Counted from the first letter of the stretch, positions 14,856-21,926 are shown. The stretch is DNA of 22,432 nucleotides from Nitrososphaerota archaeon (GCA_016126025.1 JAEFDA010000116.1:1-22432); one strand, 5' to 3'. Translations and numbers: made by a program. The notes: generated by a model from the letters alone, not told the origin.

Positions 14856-15992
14856 CTAGTTCGCAAGGTGCTTATCGGGTTTTTCAACGGAGCGGATGGT
14901 CTCAAGGCCTGACAAAACCCGTATGTCGGCCATGCTTTGTAGTACCCTGCCCGTACTCTTTGAGTCGGGTCCGGCATGTATGAACACGTCTCCCGACTTC
15001 ACGAGAGCCTTGTCCTCCCTCGGATTGAAGATCTTCATGCACCCGCCTTCCCGATACGTGTACTTTAACGCCGCTTGGTACAATTCAGTCTGTCTAACTC
15101 TTTGACTGGCTTTTCTTGACTCGTCAGCAGTAGGCTCATTCCGCTCGTGGTCTAGACCATCCTCTGGCAGACGATCTATTGCCAGAAAGATGATCGGTCT
15201 CTTCACATATCTTGAAGTATTGATGGTCTGATCCATCTTCCACGTGCAGTATGATATGCTTGTCTGGTCAAAGAACCATGTCGTCACGTCAAACGGATGA
15301 GGTTTTAACACACGTCTGATTTCATTATCGTGAAGTTTCAACTTTTGAGCAGAAAGCTCATCGTCTACAAGGAATGCCAAGATATCAGCGCAGGAGATGA
15401 ACGGATTGCATTCGTCTCCTTTGTAAAAGATCCTCATGGGCGCCTTCTTCACCGTGTTCCACGCCAAGGTGTGTTTGGAGGAGAAGGCATCGATATGCAT
15501 CTCCAGTTCATCAAGAGCCGCGTCTTTATGCACCCACACGTAACCCAACGCAGTCATATAGGAAAATGCGGGGGCCAGCTTTTCAATGAATCTGCCTGTG
15601 GGGACAGTTACCCGGGGGCACTTTATACCGCCTGTTTCTATGTGGGGTATCTTGGTGGCGGGAAGTATGACGAATGAGCAGTGCACAGATTCGATCAGAT
15701 CTTGTACACCCGAAACCAACTGTCTGGCGAAATCCGCCTTTTCAAGAACATTGAGGTGATCTCTCAAGGAGGTACTGGAAAAGAACGGTGTGGAATAGTC
15801 CAGATTAAACTGCTTCCTCAGATCTTGGCTGATGGCTATATAACGCCGTGCAAACTCTTCAGGCTTGGGTATGGTTACTCCTATTCCGAGTTGGGACGTA
15901 AAGGCTACTACAGTTTCTTCCACTCTTGTCTCCGGATTACGTCTTTTTTTGACGCGACGGAACGGTTTTGCATCAAACGCAACAACTTTCAC
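14856..15992 (-). CDS. Uncharacterised 378-residue protein
   Basis: The product is well-formed and looks soluble; I cannot place it in a family with confidence. It opens KVVAFDAKPFRR after a GTG start. That start is supported by a TAATAAA element centred about 26 bases upstream. Around the middle there is PFISCADILAFLVDDE, a pattern like the alanine-aspartate motif near the end of RNase H-like DUF3800 proteins, but the N-terminal catalytic motif of that family is not visible. The gene stands alone between two gaps. A 60-base sample (15181-15240) has 25 G/C, well below the core genes, so transfer from another genome is likely. A defence or mobile-element role is possible but unproven. Confidence 0.8.
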   Translation of the reverse strand: MKVVAFDAKPFRRVKKRRNPETRVEETVVAFTSQLGIGVTIPKPEEFARRYIAISQDLRKQFNLDYSTPFFSSTSLRDHLNVLEKADFARQLVSGVQDLIESVHCSFVILPATKIPHIETGGIKCPRVTVPTGRFIEKLAPAFSYMTALGYVWVHKDAALDELEMHIDAFSSKHTLAWNTVKKAPMRIFYKGDECNPFISCADILAFLVDDELSAQKLKLHDNEIRRVLKPHPFDVTTWFFDQTSISYCTWKMDQTINTSRYVKRPIIFLAIDRLPEDGLDHERNEPTADESRKASQRVRQTELYQAALKYTYREGGCMKIFNPREDKALVKSGDVFIHAGPDSKSTGRVLQSMADIRVLSGLETIRSVEKPDKHLAN

Positions 15993-16014
15993 AGGCTAGA
16001 GTGCTGGTGTTGTG

Positions 16015-16021
16015 TTTATTA
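16015..16021 (-). promoter_or_regulatory. TATA element of the gene at 14856-15992
   Basis: The minus strand reads TAATAAA, centred about 26 bases before the GTG at 15992, supporting that start and a leaderless transcript. Confidence 0.5.
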
Positions 16022-16023
16022 GA

Positions 16024-16515
16024 GTATCGTTGTCTCGTTCTTGGAAAATTGAGATAATTTGGACGCGGCCACCGCATGCTGACAAGCCCACTCGCGCGCC
16101 GGGCAGAGTCGCGCCGCGCCTTGGCCGCGGGTCCGCTACAAACACATGTCTCTACATATGCAGATTGCGGTGGCATTCTATCGCATAGTGTGTAGCACAA
16201 AGATCGCAAAACACCATCATCAACCGGTCCTGCAACAGAACCGACACAGCGGGGAATGGTCACTGCGCCTACATTGTAGGTGGTCGGCGCGGCGGGCCGT
16301 GAGACATGGGCAAGCCATGCGTCGCCCTTTAGACGACGTGTCTTCAAACATCCTACGATCGGCTTATCGATCAGGCTCCAAGCCACCCGTACTGCCGCTA
16401 TCCCGTCGCGTTATGCCCACTGATACCGATCTGCTGGCTGTGCTCCACCCGCATGTGCCAGAGTGCGGCGGGCGAGTGGGGAGAGGGCTCCACATACTGT
16501 CGGGAGAGACATGAA
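16024..16515. other. Gap without recognised genes
   Basis: This stretch separates the orphan gene from the MNT/HEPN cassette. Open frames on either strand lack family resemblance or a plausible promoter. I find no tRNA signature and no long repeat here. Confidence 0.5.
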
Positions 16516-16543
16516 CGCGTGTCTCAGAAGACCTGAGACGCGG
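16516..16543. promoter_or_regulatory. Inverted repeat upstream of the MNT gene
   Basis: CGCGTGTCTCAG and CTGAGACGCG form an inverted repeat with a one-base bulge and a five-base spacer. It ends about six bases before the TATA element of the nucleotidyltransferase gene. This placement fits an operator, as in autoregulated toxin-antitoxin cassettes; the function is inferred. Confidence 0.5.
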
Positions 16544-16548
16544 CGCGA

Positions 16549-16555
16549 TTTTATA
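16549..16555 (+). promoter_or_regulatory. TATA element of the MNT-HEPN cassette
   Basis: TTTTATA is centred 32 bases before the ATG at 16584, allowing a leader of only a few bases. Confidence 0.5.
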
Positions 16556-16583
16556 CCGCGCCTCCCTGTGCCAAATCAACCAC

Positions 16584-17093
16584 ATGGAACCCGCGCGCCA
16601 CGATCGTCTGGAATACGGCGACACGTCCGAGTCTGCGATACTCCGCATGGCCGAGATTATAGTGGAGCGGTTCTCGCCCATGTCGGTCATGCTGTTTGGC
16701 TCCCGCGCGCGCGGCGATGCGGACGGGCACAGCGATGCTGACCTCTTCGTCATAATGCCGGAGGGAACTGACGTGGACAGTGCCTATCTGGACATACGCG
16801 CGGCCCTGCGCCACTCGCCGGTGGCCAAGGACATACTGGTGAACACGCCGGAGACCTTCGCCAAGTACGCAGTGCTGCCGGGGACAGTCCAGCGCGAGGT
16901 TGTCAGGAAGGGCATGCTGCTGTACGGGGATTTGAATTCGTACGCCGCAACGCTTCTGCAGAACGCGGAGGGAGACCTGAACGTCGCCGGGAAGCTGGAT
17001 TCGGACGAGAGGTCCGAGGCACTTGCGCGCGTACCATTCCCAGCAGGCCGCCGAGAAAGCCCTGAAGTGTGCCTTGGCGCTGTCCGGGGTTGA
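16584..17093 (+). CDS. MNT-type minimal nucleotidyltransferase
   Basis: The first 146 residues form a minimal nucleotidyltransferase: FGSRARGDADGHSDADLFV (residues 38-56) carries the Gly-Ser and the two metal-binding aspartates (51 and 53), and Asp83 in KDILV is the likely third acid. From about residue 117 the sequence becomes the start of a HEPN helix bundle (YAATLLQNAEGDL), then loses resemblance after about residue 146. The matching continuation is in the next frame from 17023. One base too many in the GCGCGCG run at 17025-17031 would explain this. In MNT/HEPN pairs the MNT protein is the antitoxin, modifying or masking a HEPN RNase toxin. The reading here may be a broken fusion, a sequencing error or a true overlap of two genes. 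Confidence 0.8.
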   Translation: MEPARHDRLEYGDTSESAILRMAEIIVERFSPMSVMLFGSRARGDADGHSDADLFVIMPEGTDVDSAYLDIRAALRHSPVAKDILVNTPETFAKYAVLPGTVQREVVRKGMLLYGDLNSYAATLLQNAEGDLNVAGKLDSDERSEALARVPFPAGRRESPEVCLGAVRG

Positions 17094-17319
17094 CTTTACG
17101 CATACACACGACTTGGAAAAGCTCGCCGCCGACCTGCCGCCGGAGTGGGGGGTGTCGCATCCGGCCTCCGACCTGGACAGGCTGTCCAAGATGGCGATCA
17201 CCTCCAGGTACGGCAACGGCGGCGCGGCCCCGTCCAAGTCCGATGCGGATTGGGCGTTTAGTCTGGCGTCCGGCATAGTGCAGGCCATCCGCGCCGAGTC
17301 GTCGCGCCGCGGGCTATGA
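17023..17319 (+). CDS. HEPN-domain protein, C-terminal part of the MNT-HEPN cassette
   Basis: This frame carries YHSQQAAEKALKCAL and HTHDLEKLA, the two hallmark helices of HEPN proteins in MNT/HEPN operons. HEPN domains are typically RNases or toxin partners. The only start available near the join is a TTG at 17023, and its first residues are the middle of the HEPN fold. The missing first helix is encoded in the preceding frame (YAATLLQNAEGDL). Removing one base near 17025-17031 would produce a continuous protein of about 244 residues reading ALARYHSQQAAEKAL. I therefore regard it as the second half of a fusion, listed separately because the frame is interrupted as given. Confidence 0.75.
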   Translation: MRAYHSQQAAEKALKCALALSGVDFTHTHDLEKLAADLPPEWGVSHPASDLDRLSKMAITSRYGNGGAAPSKSDADWAFSLASGIVQAIRAESSRRGL

Positions 17320-17353
17320 CAAAAATTGCACCATCCGGAAATTTTCCGACACG

Positions 17354-17380
17354 GCCGTTCCAACGTAGTGTGGGAACGGC
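17354..17380. terminator. Hairpin between convergent genes
   Basis: GCCGTTCC and GGAACGGC form a perfect eight-base stem with an 11-base loop, located between the end of the HEPN gene and the end of the convergent gene at 17416. No strong T-run follows, so a terminator role is only suggested by position. Confidence 0.35.
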
Positions 17381-17415
17381 TAGCAATACGTTTCCGTCCG
17401 GCGCGGCGCTTTCAT

Positions 17416-18072
17416 TTACCGCCACTGCCTGTCGTCTTGGGGCCGGATGCCGCTTTTTATGAACCTCACAAGATCCGTGTGGGCATGCCTGTCAGGACGC
17501 TCGCGGTTCTCGTGCAACTCCCCTAGGTATTCACGATCCTCTTGGCGGGTGCACAGGTCCATCAGGGCCCTTTCGTAGTGCCTGTCAAAGCCGTACTCAT
17601 CGCCCATATATCCTCTGTACAGGTACCGGATGTATGGCCGCTTCGGCGCGTGGTCCGGCTTGCCGCGGTTCACGCAGGCGACCATCTCCACCAGAGCCTC
17701 TCCGGCAGCATCGCCGTAGATCCCGTCCGAGTCGTCGACGTCGTCCATATGATCGTATATGGACTCGCAAATGTCCTGGTACATCCGGATGGCCTCGTCA
17801 CGGCCTCCCGCCCCGGCTCGCTCCCCGGCGGCCTCCAGAAATTCACCAAAGTCCGGCCCGAAATAAGAGTCCTGACGGCTCATACCGGCGAATGCCGAGT
17901 CCAGCTTGGAGCGGAAGCTGGGCTTCGCTGCTCCCGGCTCCCCAAAGCGCTTCACGAAGCGCTCCCGCATCTTGGCATCCTCGGCCAGCTCGTCGGTCAG
18001 AAACTCGCGCAGGCGCGCAGCCGAGAGGCTGTCCAGCGTATCCTGCGTTGTGGGTTTGGAGGGCCTAGCCAT
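17416..18072 (-). CDS. Helical protein of a locally duplicated family, function unknown
   Basis: This 218-residue acidic protein is mostly helical. An N-terminal segment LREFLTDELAEDAKMRERF resembles the helical repeats found in the C-terminal part of SWIM zinc-finger proteins, and EAIRMYQDICESIYDHMDD with a DDSDG turn has the look of a TPR-like pair. It is clearly related to the product at 20658-21371: LREFL/LRELL, then ICESIYDHMDDVDDS/LTESLGVHYNMMDDS, then HYERALMDLC/CYERELEGLC in the same order. The start has a GGAGG site and no evident TATA element. It converges with the MNT-HEPN cassette. It may be an adaptor of a local accessory system, but nothing catalytic is visible. Confidence 0.8.
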   Translation of the reverse strand: MARPSKPTTQDTLDSLSAARLREFLTDELAEDAKMRERFVKRFGEPGAAKPSFRSKLDSAFAGMSRQDSYFGPDFGEFLEAAGERAGAGGRDEAIRMYQDICESIYDHMDDVDDSDGIYGDAAGEALVEMVACVNRGKPDHAPKRPYIRYLYRGYMGDEYGFDRHYERALMDLCTRQEDREYLGELHENRERPDRHAHTDLVRFIKSGIRPQDDRQWR

Positions 18073-18637
18073 GATATCCTCCGGGGGAGTGTGGCCCGTC
18101 TCCGCCCAAGGGACCTGTCGGACCCGACGCTGTGCACAACACGTTCACCACACCCGTAGACTCCCCATTTCTCCCTTATGGGCGGGGGTTTGTGCGCATC
18201 TGGACTCAGCGCGACACCGGAAGGCACTCGGGAAGAGCTTGCGCGGCACCGGTCTGGCGGTTTTTGCAGATATGTCGGCATGACCCGGCCGCGCAGGGTG
18301 CCGGACCACGCGGATCATACCGTACAGGCCGGTAAGGGTCGGCAGGTGCTTGTGCCGAGCCTGGACGCGGCGGGGGTTTGGCAAGGGCGGTGACCGGAAC
18401 TGAAGGGCAGCGGCGCCCAGAAACCACGACGTCCCATGGTAATGCCGCAGCGGGCACAGCGCGCCGCCGGGCGCCCGCATTCCCGGCAGTCCGGCCACCC
18501 GTTCCTGCCAGAGAAGCCTATTGGCAAGGGGGGATTATCCAGATGGGCAATTGGTAAGAATTAGGTTCATGTGGCCTGGCTAGTCGCCGCGCCCAGGATG
18601 GCCCGCAGTCGACGACCATCAGACCCAGGCGTGGTGG
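18073..18637. other. Gap between the helical-protein gene and the 315-bp repeat
   Basis: The first bases carry the Shine-Dalgarno site (GGAGG, minus strand, 18078-18082) of the gene at 17416. The remainder shows no convincing gene. A minus-strand frame at 18315-18527 contains CRECGR and CARCG, a possible zinc ribbon, but starts with TTG and has no promoter. No RNA gene is recognised. Confidence 0.45.
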
Positions 18638-18952
18638 TTCTCCGGAGAATCGCGGCCATTTTGGAGCCTGAGCATGTCGGATCCTGCCGCTTCGGTAACG
18701 CCCGCACCCGGCAAGTCCCACGCGGCCACGGGCCGGGCGTACGTGGGCCCCCTTCCGGGCATGCGCCCGTCTGGCGCGGCCGTCGTGTCGGCGGTGCGGC
18801 CGGGGCACTCGCCGAGGCGGCCGACAGACTCGCCGCCGGCCAGTCCACGGATCTGTGCAGGTATATGGGTGGCATCCTGCGGCATGCGCCGTGGCATCTA
18901 TGCCCGGCAGGCGCGCCTGCTAGCCGCGATCATGGGGCGGGAGCCGCCTCCC
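18638..18952. repeat. 315-bp direct repeat, copy 1
   Basis: This segment aligns along its whole length with 20367-20680, with roughly 20 substitutions and one C lost from a C5 run (C4 in the other copy). It begins at the perfect palindrome TTCTCCGGAGAA. The far end of the homology, read on the minus strand, includes a remnant of a C-terminal tail (REAAPAP then stop), matching the last residues of the gene at 20658. The segment therefore appears to be the 3' end and downstream DNA of a duplicated gene, or an element inserted at such an end. Confidence 0.88.
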
Positions 18953-18991
18953 TGCCGGCCTTGGTGGATCCCGTTATGGGTGGGAAGAGGA

Positions 18992-19402
18992 CTATGGAGC
19001 GGGCGGAGCACCCTGGGCCCCCCTCCTGATCCGGTCCAGCATCGCACGCGCGCGCGGGCCGAGGACCAGCTCCGGGGCCGAGGACTTTATCTCCATCACG
19101 TAGGCTTCCATAACGTCGTACAGCGAACCCGGTTCGTCGCCCGACATCCAATCATACAGTATGGCGTCTCCGTGAGCGGAGGCGGCATCCTCCACATCAG
19201 TACACCACGCGCCGTGGCTGCCGTCACGCGCTATTATCCTCGCCAACTCCGGGCCGCAAACCCCGGCCACCGCGTCGCACACGGCGCGACGGACCATGTC
19301 AATGCACGGCTGTTCACCGAACCACGCCCGGCGCACGACCGCGGCAGGGATCGGCCGTCCGTCGGTATCCAGCAGGCTCCGGCGGCCGAAGAGAGATCTC
19401 AT
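18992..19402 (-). CDS. Unknown 136-residue protein, third gene of the NTase operon
   Basis: The ATG overlaps the stop of the nucleotidyltransferase-like gene (ATGA), so it is translationally coupled to it. The protein is helical and soluble, with AILYDWMSGDEPGSLYDVMEAY in its second half (the longest recognisable segment), and ends in a proline-rich tail (GAPPAP). No family is recognised. Position suggests a partner in the operon's activity. The 315-bp repeat begins about 40 bases beyond its stop. Confidence 0.6.
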   Translation of the reverse strand: MRSLFGRRSLLDTDGRPIPAAVVRRAWFGEQPCIDMVRRAVCDAVAGVCGPELARIIARDGSHGAWCTDVEDAASAHGDAILYDWMSGDEPGSLYDVMEAYVMEIKSSAPELVLGPRARAMLDRIRRGAQGAPPAP

Positions 19403-19929
19403 CTCATGTCGGCCTCCCGGGAGCCGGAATCAATGCCATATACCTCGCGTAGCACGTCACGCATGTTATTACGCAGTTCCGGCGTATCTATACGATAATC
19501 TCCTGCTGCTCCGAGTATGTCGTCTGCGGTGTACCCGTGCGCCGCGCATGCCCGTATGTCTTCCATGTCCTTTCCTTCAGCGCGTGCTATCTTTGTCATA
19601 ATCACGTCGAGCGGATCCATTGCCATCACCGTCAACGCACCAAACACGCCGATGTCTTTTGCCCGCGACGTGTAACCCGATGGAAGCGGATTATTGAACA
19701 CCATTCCAGCAGGAAAAAGATCTGTTGGTGGTCCGTTGATCGAACATATCGCATCCCTGATGATTTCTTCACTCCCGTCCTCCACGACAAAATCCACGTC
19801 CTCCGTAGAATACTTTATGTTGTGAAGTGTAAGCGCCGTTCCACCGGCCGCAACCAGCGTGCAATTAGAATTCAGAACGTCACCTAGTTCTCGAAGGAAC
19901 TCATGCAGGGAGCCGGAATCAACAGCCAT
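19399..19929 (-). CDS. Nucleotidyltransferase-like protein, DUF6036/AbiEii type
   Basis: The 176-residue product begins, after a helix, with the nucleotidyltransferase core: AAGGTAL (27-33) followed by YSTEDVDFVV (40-49), giving the GG-x-T-D-x-D pattern (Asp44 and Asp46). This fits the DUF6036/AbiEii-like branch of polymerase-beta-fold enzymes, many of which are toxins or antitoxins. It overlaps the upstream gene by 11 bases and the downstream gene by an ATGA, forming a tight three-gene operon. The catalytic pattern looks intact apart from Glu in place of the usual residue between Thr and Asp. The target is unknown. The ATG at 19929 is preferred over upstream starts that would overlap the preceding gene further. 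Confidence 0.72.
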   Translation of the reverse strand: MAVDSGSLHEFLRELGDVLNSNCTLVAAGGTALTLHNIKYSTEDVDFVVEDGSEEIIRDAICSINGPPTDLFPAGMVFNNPLPSGYTSRAKDIGVFGALTVMAMDPLDVIMTKIARAEGKDMEDIRACAAHGYTADDILGAAGDYRIDTPELRNNMRDVLREVYGIDSGSREADMR

Positions 19930-20308
19930 ACGTATCCAACACCGCCCGTATGTCGTCAGGCTGTACTGGTTCGTATGCAGCCAGCCTGTCGAGCGCCGGA
20001 CTCCCAATATCCCTTCCCGTCGAACGCACGGCCTCTATCATGCCGCGCAGGGTTCCCGGAAACCCATAGTCGACGGCCAGGCGGACCATTCTGTCCCAGT
20101 CGATGGACGCCCTGCAAAGCACTACTGCCACGGCGGATATCCAGCGGTGGTCACGGCTGTATATGAGGCAGGCCACCAACTCCTCCGGCGAGATCCGTCC
20201 GGCGCCCGGCGCCGGGTCGCCGTACCTGGTGTATCCAAGACCGGCCAAGGCGGACACTATCTCGTGCCTCCCATATCCGTACGGTCCGGCGCGCATTGAC
20301 TCTTGCAT
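19919..20308 (-). CDS. Small helical protein, first gene of the NTase operon
   Basis: The product has 129 residues from the ATG at 20308, chosen because TTTTTAT lies 26 bases upstream. It is helical, with ISPEELVACLIYS and IDWDRMVRLAVDYGF. The latter is the sort of segment seen in small archaeal proteins encoded beside nucleotidyltransferases. I infer that it is the partner or antitoxin of the NTase-like protein; no catalytic motif is visible. Its end overlaps the next gene by 11 bases. Confidence 0.65.
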   Translation of the reverse strand: MQESMRAGPYGYGRHEIVSALAGLGYTRYGDPAPGAGRISPEELVACLIYSRDHRWISAVAVVLCRASIDWDRMVRLAVDYGFPGTLRGMIEAVRSTGRDIGSPALDRLAAYEPVQPDDIRAVLDTYGC

Positions 20309-20330
20309 GTTATCATAGCATGCCGATTGG

Positions 20331-20337
20331 ATAAAAA
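20331..20337 (-). promoter_or_regulatory. TATA element of the NTase operon
   Basis: The minus strand reads TTTTTAT, centred 26 bases before the ATG at 20308, indicating a leaderless operon mRNA. Confidence 0.6.
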
Positions 20338-20350
20338 TTGTCGGTTTAGT

Positions 20351-20379
20351 GGAGTGCATACTCCAATTCTCCGGAGAAT
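20351..20379. promoter_or_regulatory. Two adjacent palindromes upstream of the NTase operon
   Basis: GGAGT-GCAT-ACTCC (20351-20364) and the perfect 14-base palindrome ATTCTCCGGAGAAT (20366-20379) lie about 15 to 45 bases upstream of the TATA element. Such sites often bind dimeric regulators. The second one is also the edge of the 315-bp repeat, so it is shared with copy 1 (18638-18649). Confidence 0.4.
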
Positions 20380-20680
20380 CGCGGCCATTTTGGAGCTTGC
20401 GTATGTCGGATCCTGCCGCTGCGATAACGCCTGCACCCAGCAAGTCCCACGCGGCCACGGGCCGGGCGTACGTGGGCCCCTTCCGGACATGCGCCCGTCT
20501 GGCGCGGCCGTCGTGTCGGCGGTGCGGCCGGTGCGCTCGCCGAGGCGGCCGACAGACTAGCCGCCGACCAGTCCACGGATCTGTGCAGGTATATGGGTGG
20601 CATCCTGCGGCATGCGCCGTGGCATCTATGCCCGGTAGGCGCGCCTGCTCGCCGCGATCATGGGGCGGGGGTCGCCTCCC
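20367..20680. repeat. 315-bp direct repeat, copy 2 (314 bp)
   Basis: This is the second copy of the segment at 18638-18952, in the same orientation. Its right end overlaps the last codons and stop of the gene at 20658; its left end lies at the palindrome next to the NTase operon promoter. The two copies thus flank the NTase operon almost exactly. Confidence 0.88.
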
Positions 20681-21371
20681 CGGCTTTCCCCAGACTCTCC
20701 AGCACGCGGTCCCGCGCCCGCCGGATCTCTCTCATGCTAGCCGCCCAGTAGCACCCACGGTCCTCCCCGCCGGCCGCCTCCGCCTCCAGCACTCTTATCC
20801 ATGTGTTCAGGTCGTCCCCGCCGGCGCACAGCCCCTCCAGCTCCCTCTCATAGCATTTCATAAAGTCCGAGAATACCACCAGCGACCAGCCCGCAAGGTA
20901 CTCTATGCGCCACCGCCTGTCTTCGGCCGTGAGGTCTTGCCGCCGGATGCACCTACCCGTAGCCTCCACGCACTCCTCAAAGAGCGGCCAGAGGTCGCCG
21001 CTACTGTCGTCCATCATGTTGTAGTGGACCCCCAGCGACTCGGTGAGCCCCATGTATATCGCCTCGGCCCTCCCGGGGTGGTCCACCTCTGCGGCCTCCG
21101 CCTCCCCCTGTATGACGTGCAGGTCCAGATTGTTGTAGTCCGGAACGAAGCCGCCCCTCATCTCGGCCGCTATCCTGGTGTCGGCCTCAAATCGTACGTC
21201 CCGGCGGTCTCCCCTGGCCCACGCCCCAAAGCGCTCTTCGGTGTTCCCGTCGGCGAGGCTTTCCTCCCAGAGGAGCTCCCGCAGGTTCCTTATGGGCGCC
21301 CGCACCGCGTGGGGGGCCGTTCTTCCATTCCAGTCCACGGCGGCGTGCCTGGCCCATCCTCGGACTACCAT
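20658..21371 (-). CDS. Helical protein paralogous to the 17416-18072 product
   Basis: The product has 237 residues from the ATG at 21371, which has a strong GGGAGGAG site eight bases upstream (21380-21387); the open frame further upstream is not coding-like. It shares ordered blocks with the 17416-18072 protein: LRELL near the N-terminus, AIYMGLTESLGVHYNMMDDS in the middle and CYERELEGLC later. It is acidic and helical with no membrane segment or catalytic motif. The last codons (GEATPAP) lie within the 315-bp repeat, and a decayed tail like it (REAAPAP) exists in copy 1. This suggests past duplication and loss of family members here. Confidence 0.78.
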   Translation of the reverse strand: MVVRGWARHAAVDWNGRTAPHAVRAPIRNLRELLWEESLADGNTEERFGAWARGDRRDVRFEADTRIAAEMRGGFVPDYNNLDLHVIQGEAEAAEVDHPGRAEAIYMGLTESLGVHYNMMDDSSGDLWPLFEECVEATGRCIRRQDLTAEDRRWRIEYLAGWSLVVFSDFMKCYERELEGLCAGGDDLNTWIRVLEAEAAGGEDRGCYWAASMREIRRARDRVLESLGKAGEATPAP

Positions 21372-21897
21372 CCGGCCCGCTCCTCCCGTACAATCGCCAC
21401 AGGATCCATGCCCCGGCACGCGGGGCCATATCTGTTTGGGCATGCGGGGGGCGCGCCCGCCTGCGTGTGCCCGACTTATGATCCCTCCGTATAATCTGCC
21501 GGGTGGACCACCCGGTTGGGAGGCGTTTTCCGAACGATCCAATAACACCAATGGATGGACCCCCCGTTCCCGGATCTGGAGTATACCGCACAAGGTCCGG
21601 GATCCGGGGGGACAGCCTGCCCGGCTTCCGGCCGGACTCTCATTGTATGGCATGCGGCACTACACTAGATCCCGCGTACTCCGAGTATGTTGGCGGCCAT
21701 GATTAGACGCACCTGCGGGTCTGCACGGCTTTCATGCCGCACCCCCCCCGCCCGCCATTCCCAGGCATCTCATACACTGTACCATTCTGCCGGCCTGCCG
21801 ACGTCGGCAGAATCATGGCCGGACCGGCCCCCCGGCACGCCCTTGGAATCCGGCATGATATATGGTGCGGCTCCCCCGATATCATCACCAAAATCCG
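21372..21897. other. Gap between divergent genes
   Basis: Beyond the Shine-Dalgarno site of the gene at 20658 (21380-21387) I see only an inverted repeat at 21784-21813. Short open frames on both strands have no recognisable content. No RNA gene is evident. Confidence 0.45.
21784..21813. promoter_or_regulatory. Nested palindromes upstream of the exported-protein gene
   Basis: ATTCTGCCG and CGGCAGAAT form a nine-base inverted repeat; inside it TGCCGACGTCGGCA is a perfect 14-base palindrome (21796-21809) that would compete with it for pairing. It lies about 85 bases before the TATA element at 21898. An operator or a terminator for unseen transcription are both possible. Confidence 0.35.
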
Positions 21898-21906
21898 CTT
21901 TTAAAC
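21898..21906 (+). promoter_or_regulatory. TATA element of the gene at 21927
   Basis: CTTTTAAAC is centred 25 bases before the ATG at 21927, again the leaderless spacing. Confidence 0.6.
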
Positions 21907-21926
21907 GCGGGCCGCATTGCCATAAT

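Noticed and set aside
18674..19498. Long plus-strand frame through repeat copy 1 and the 136-residue gene
   Set aside because: The frame is disrupted in repeat copy 2 by a one-base gap and otherwise runs antisense to two well-supported genes.
20349..21494. 381-codon plus-strand frame through repeat copy 2
   Set aside because: Mostly antisense to the gene at 20658, which has a Shine-Dalgarno site and a paralogue.
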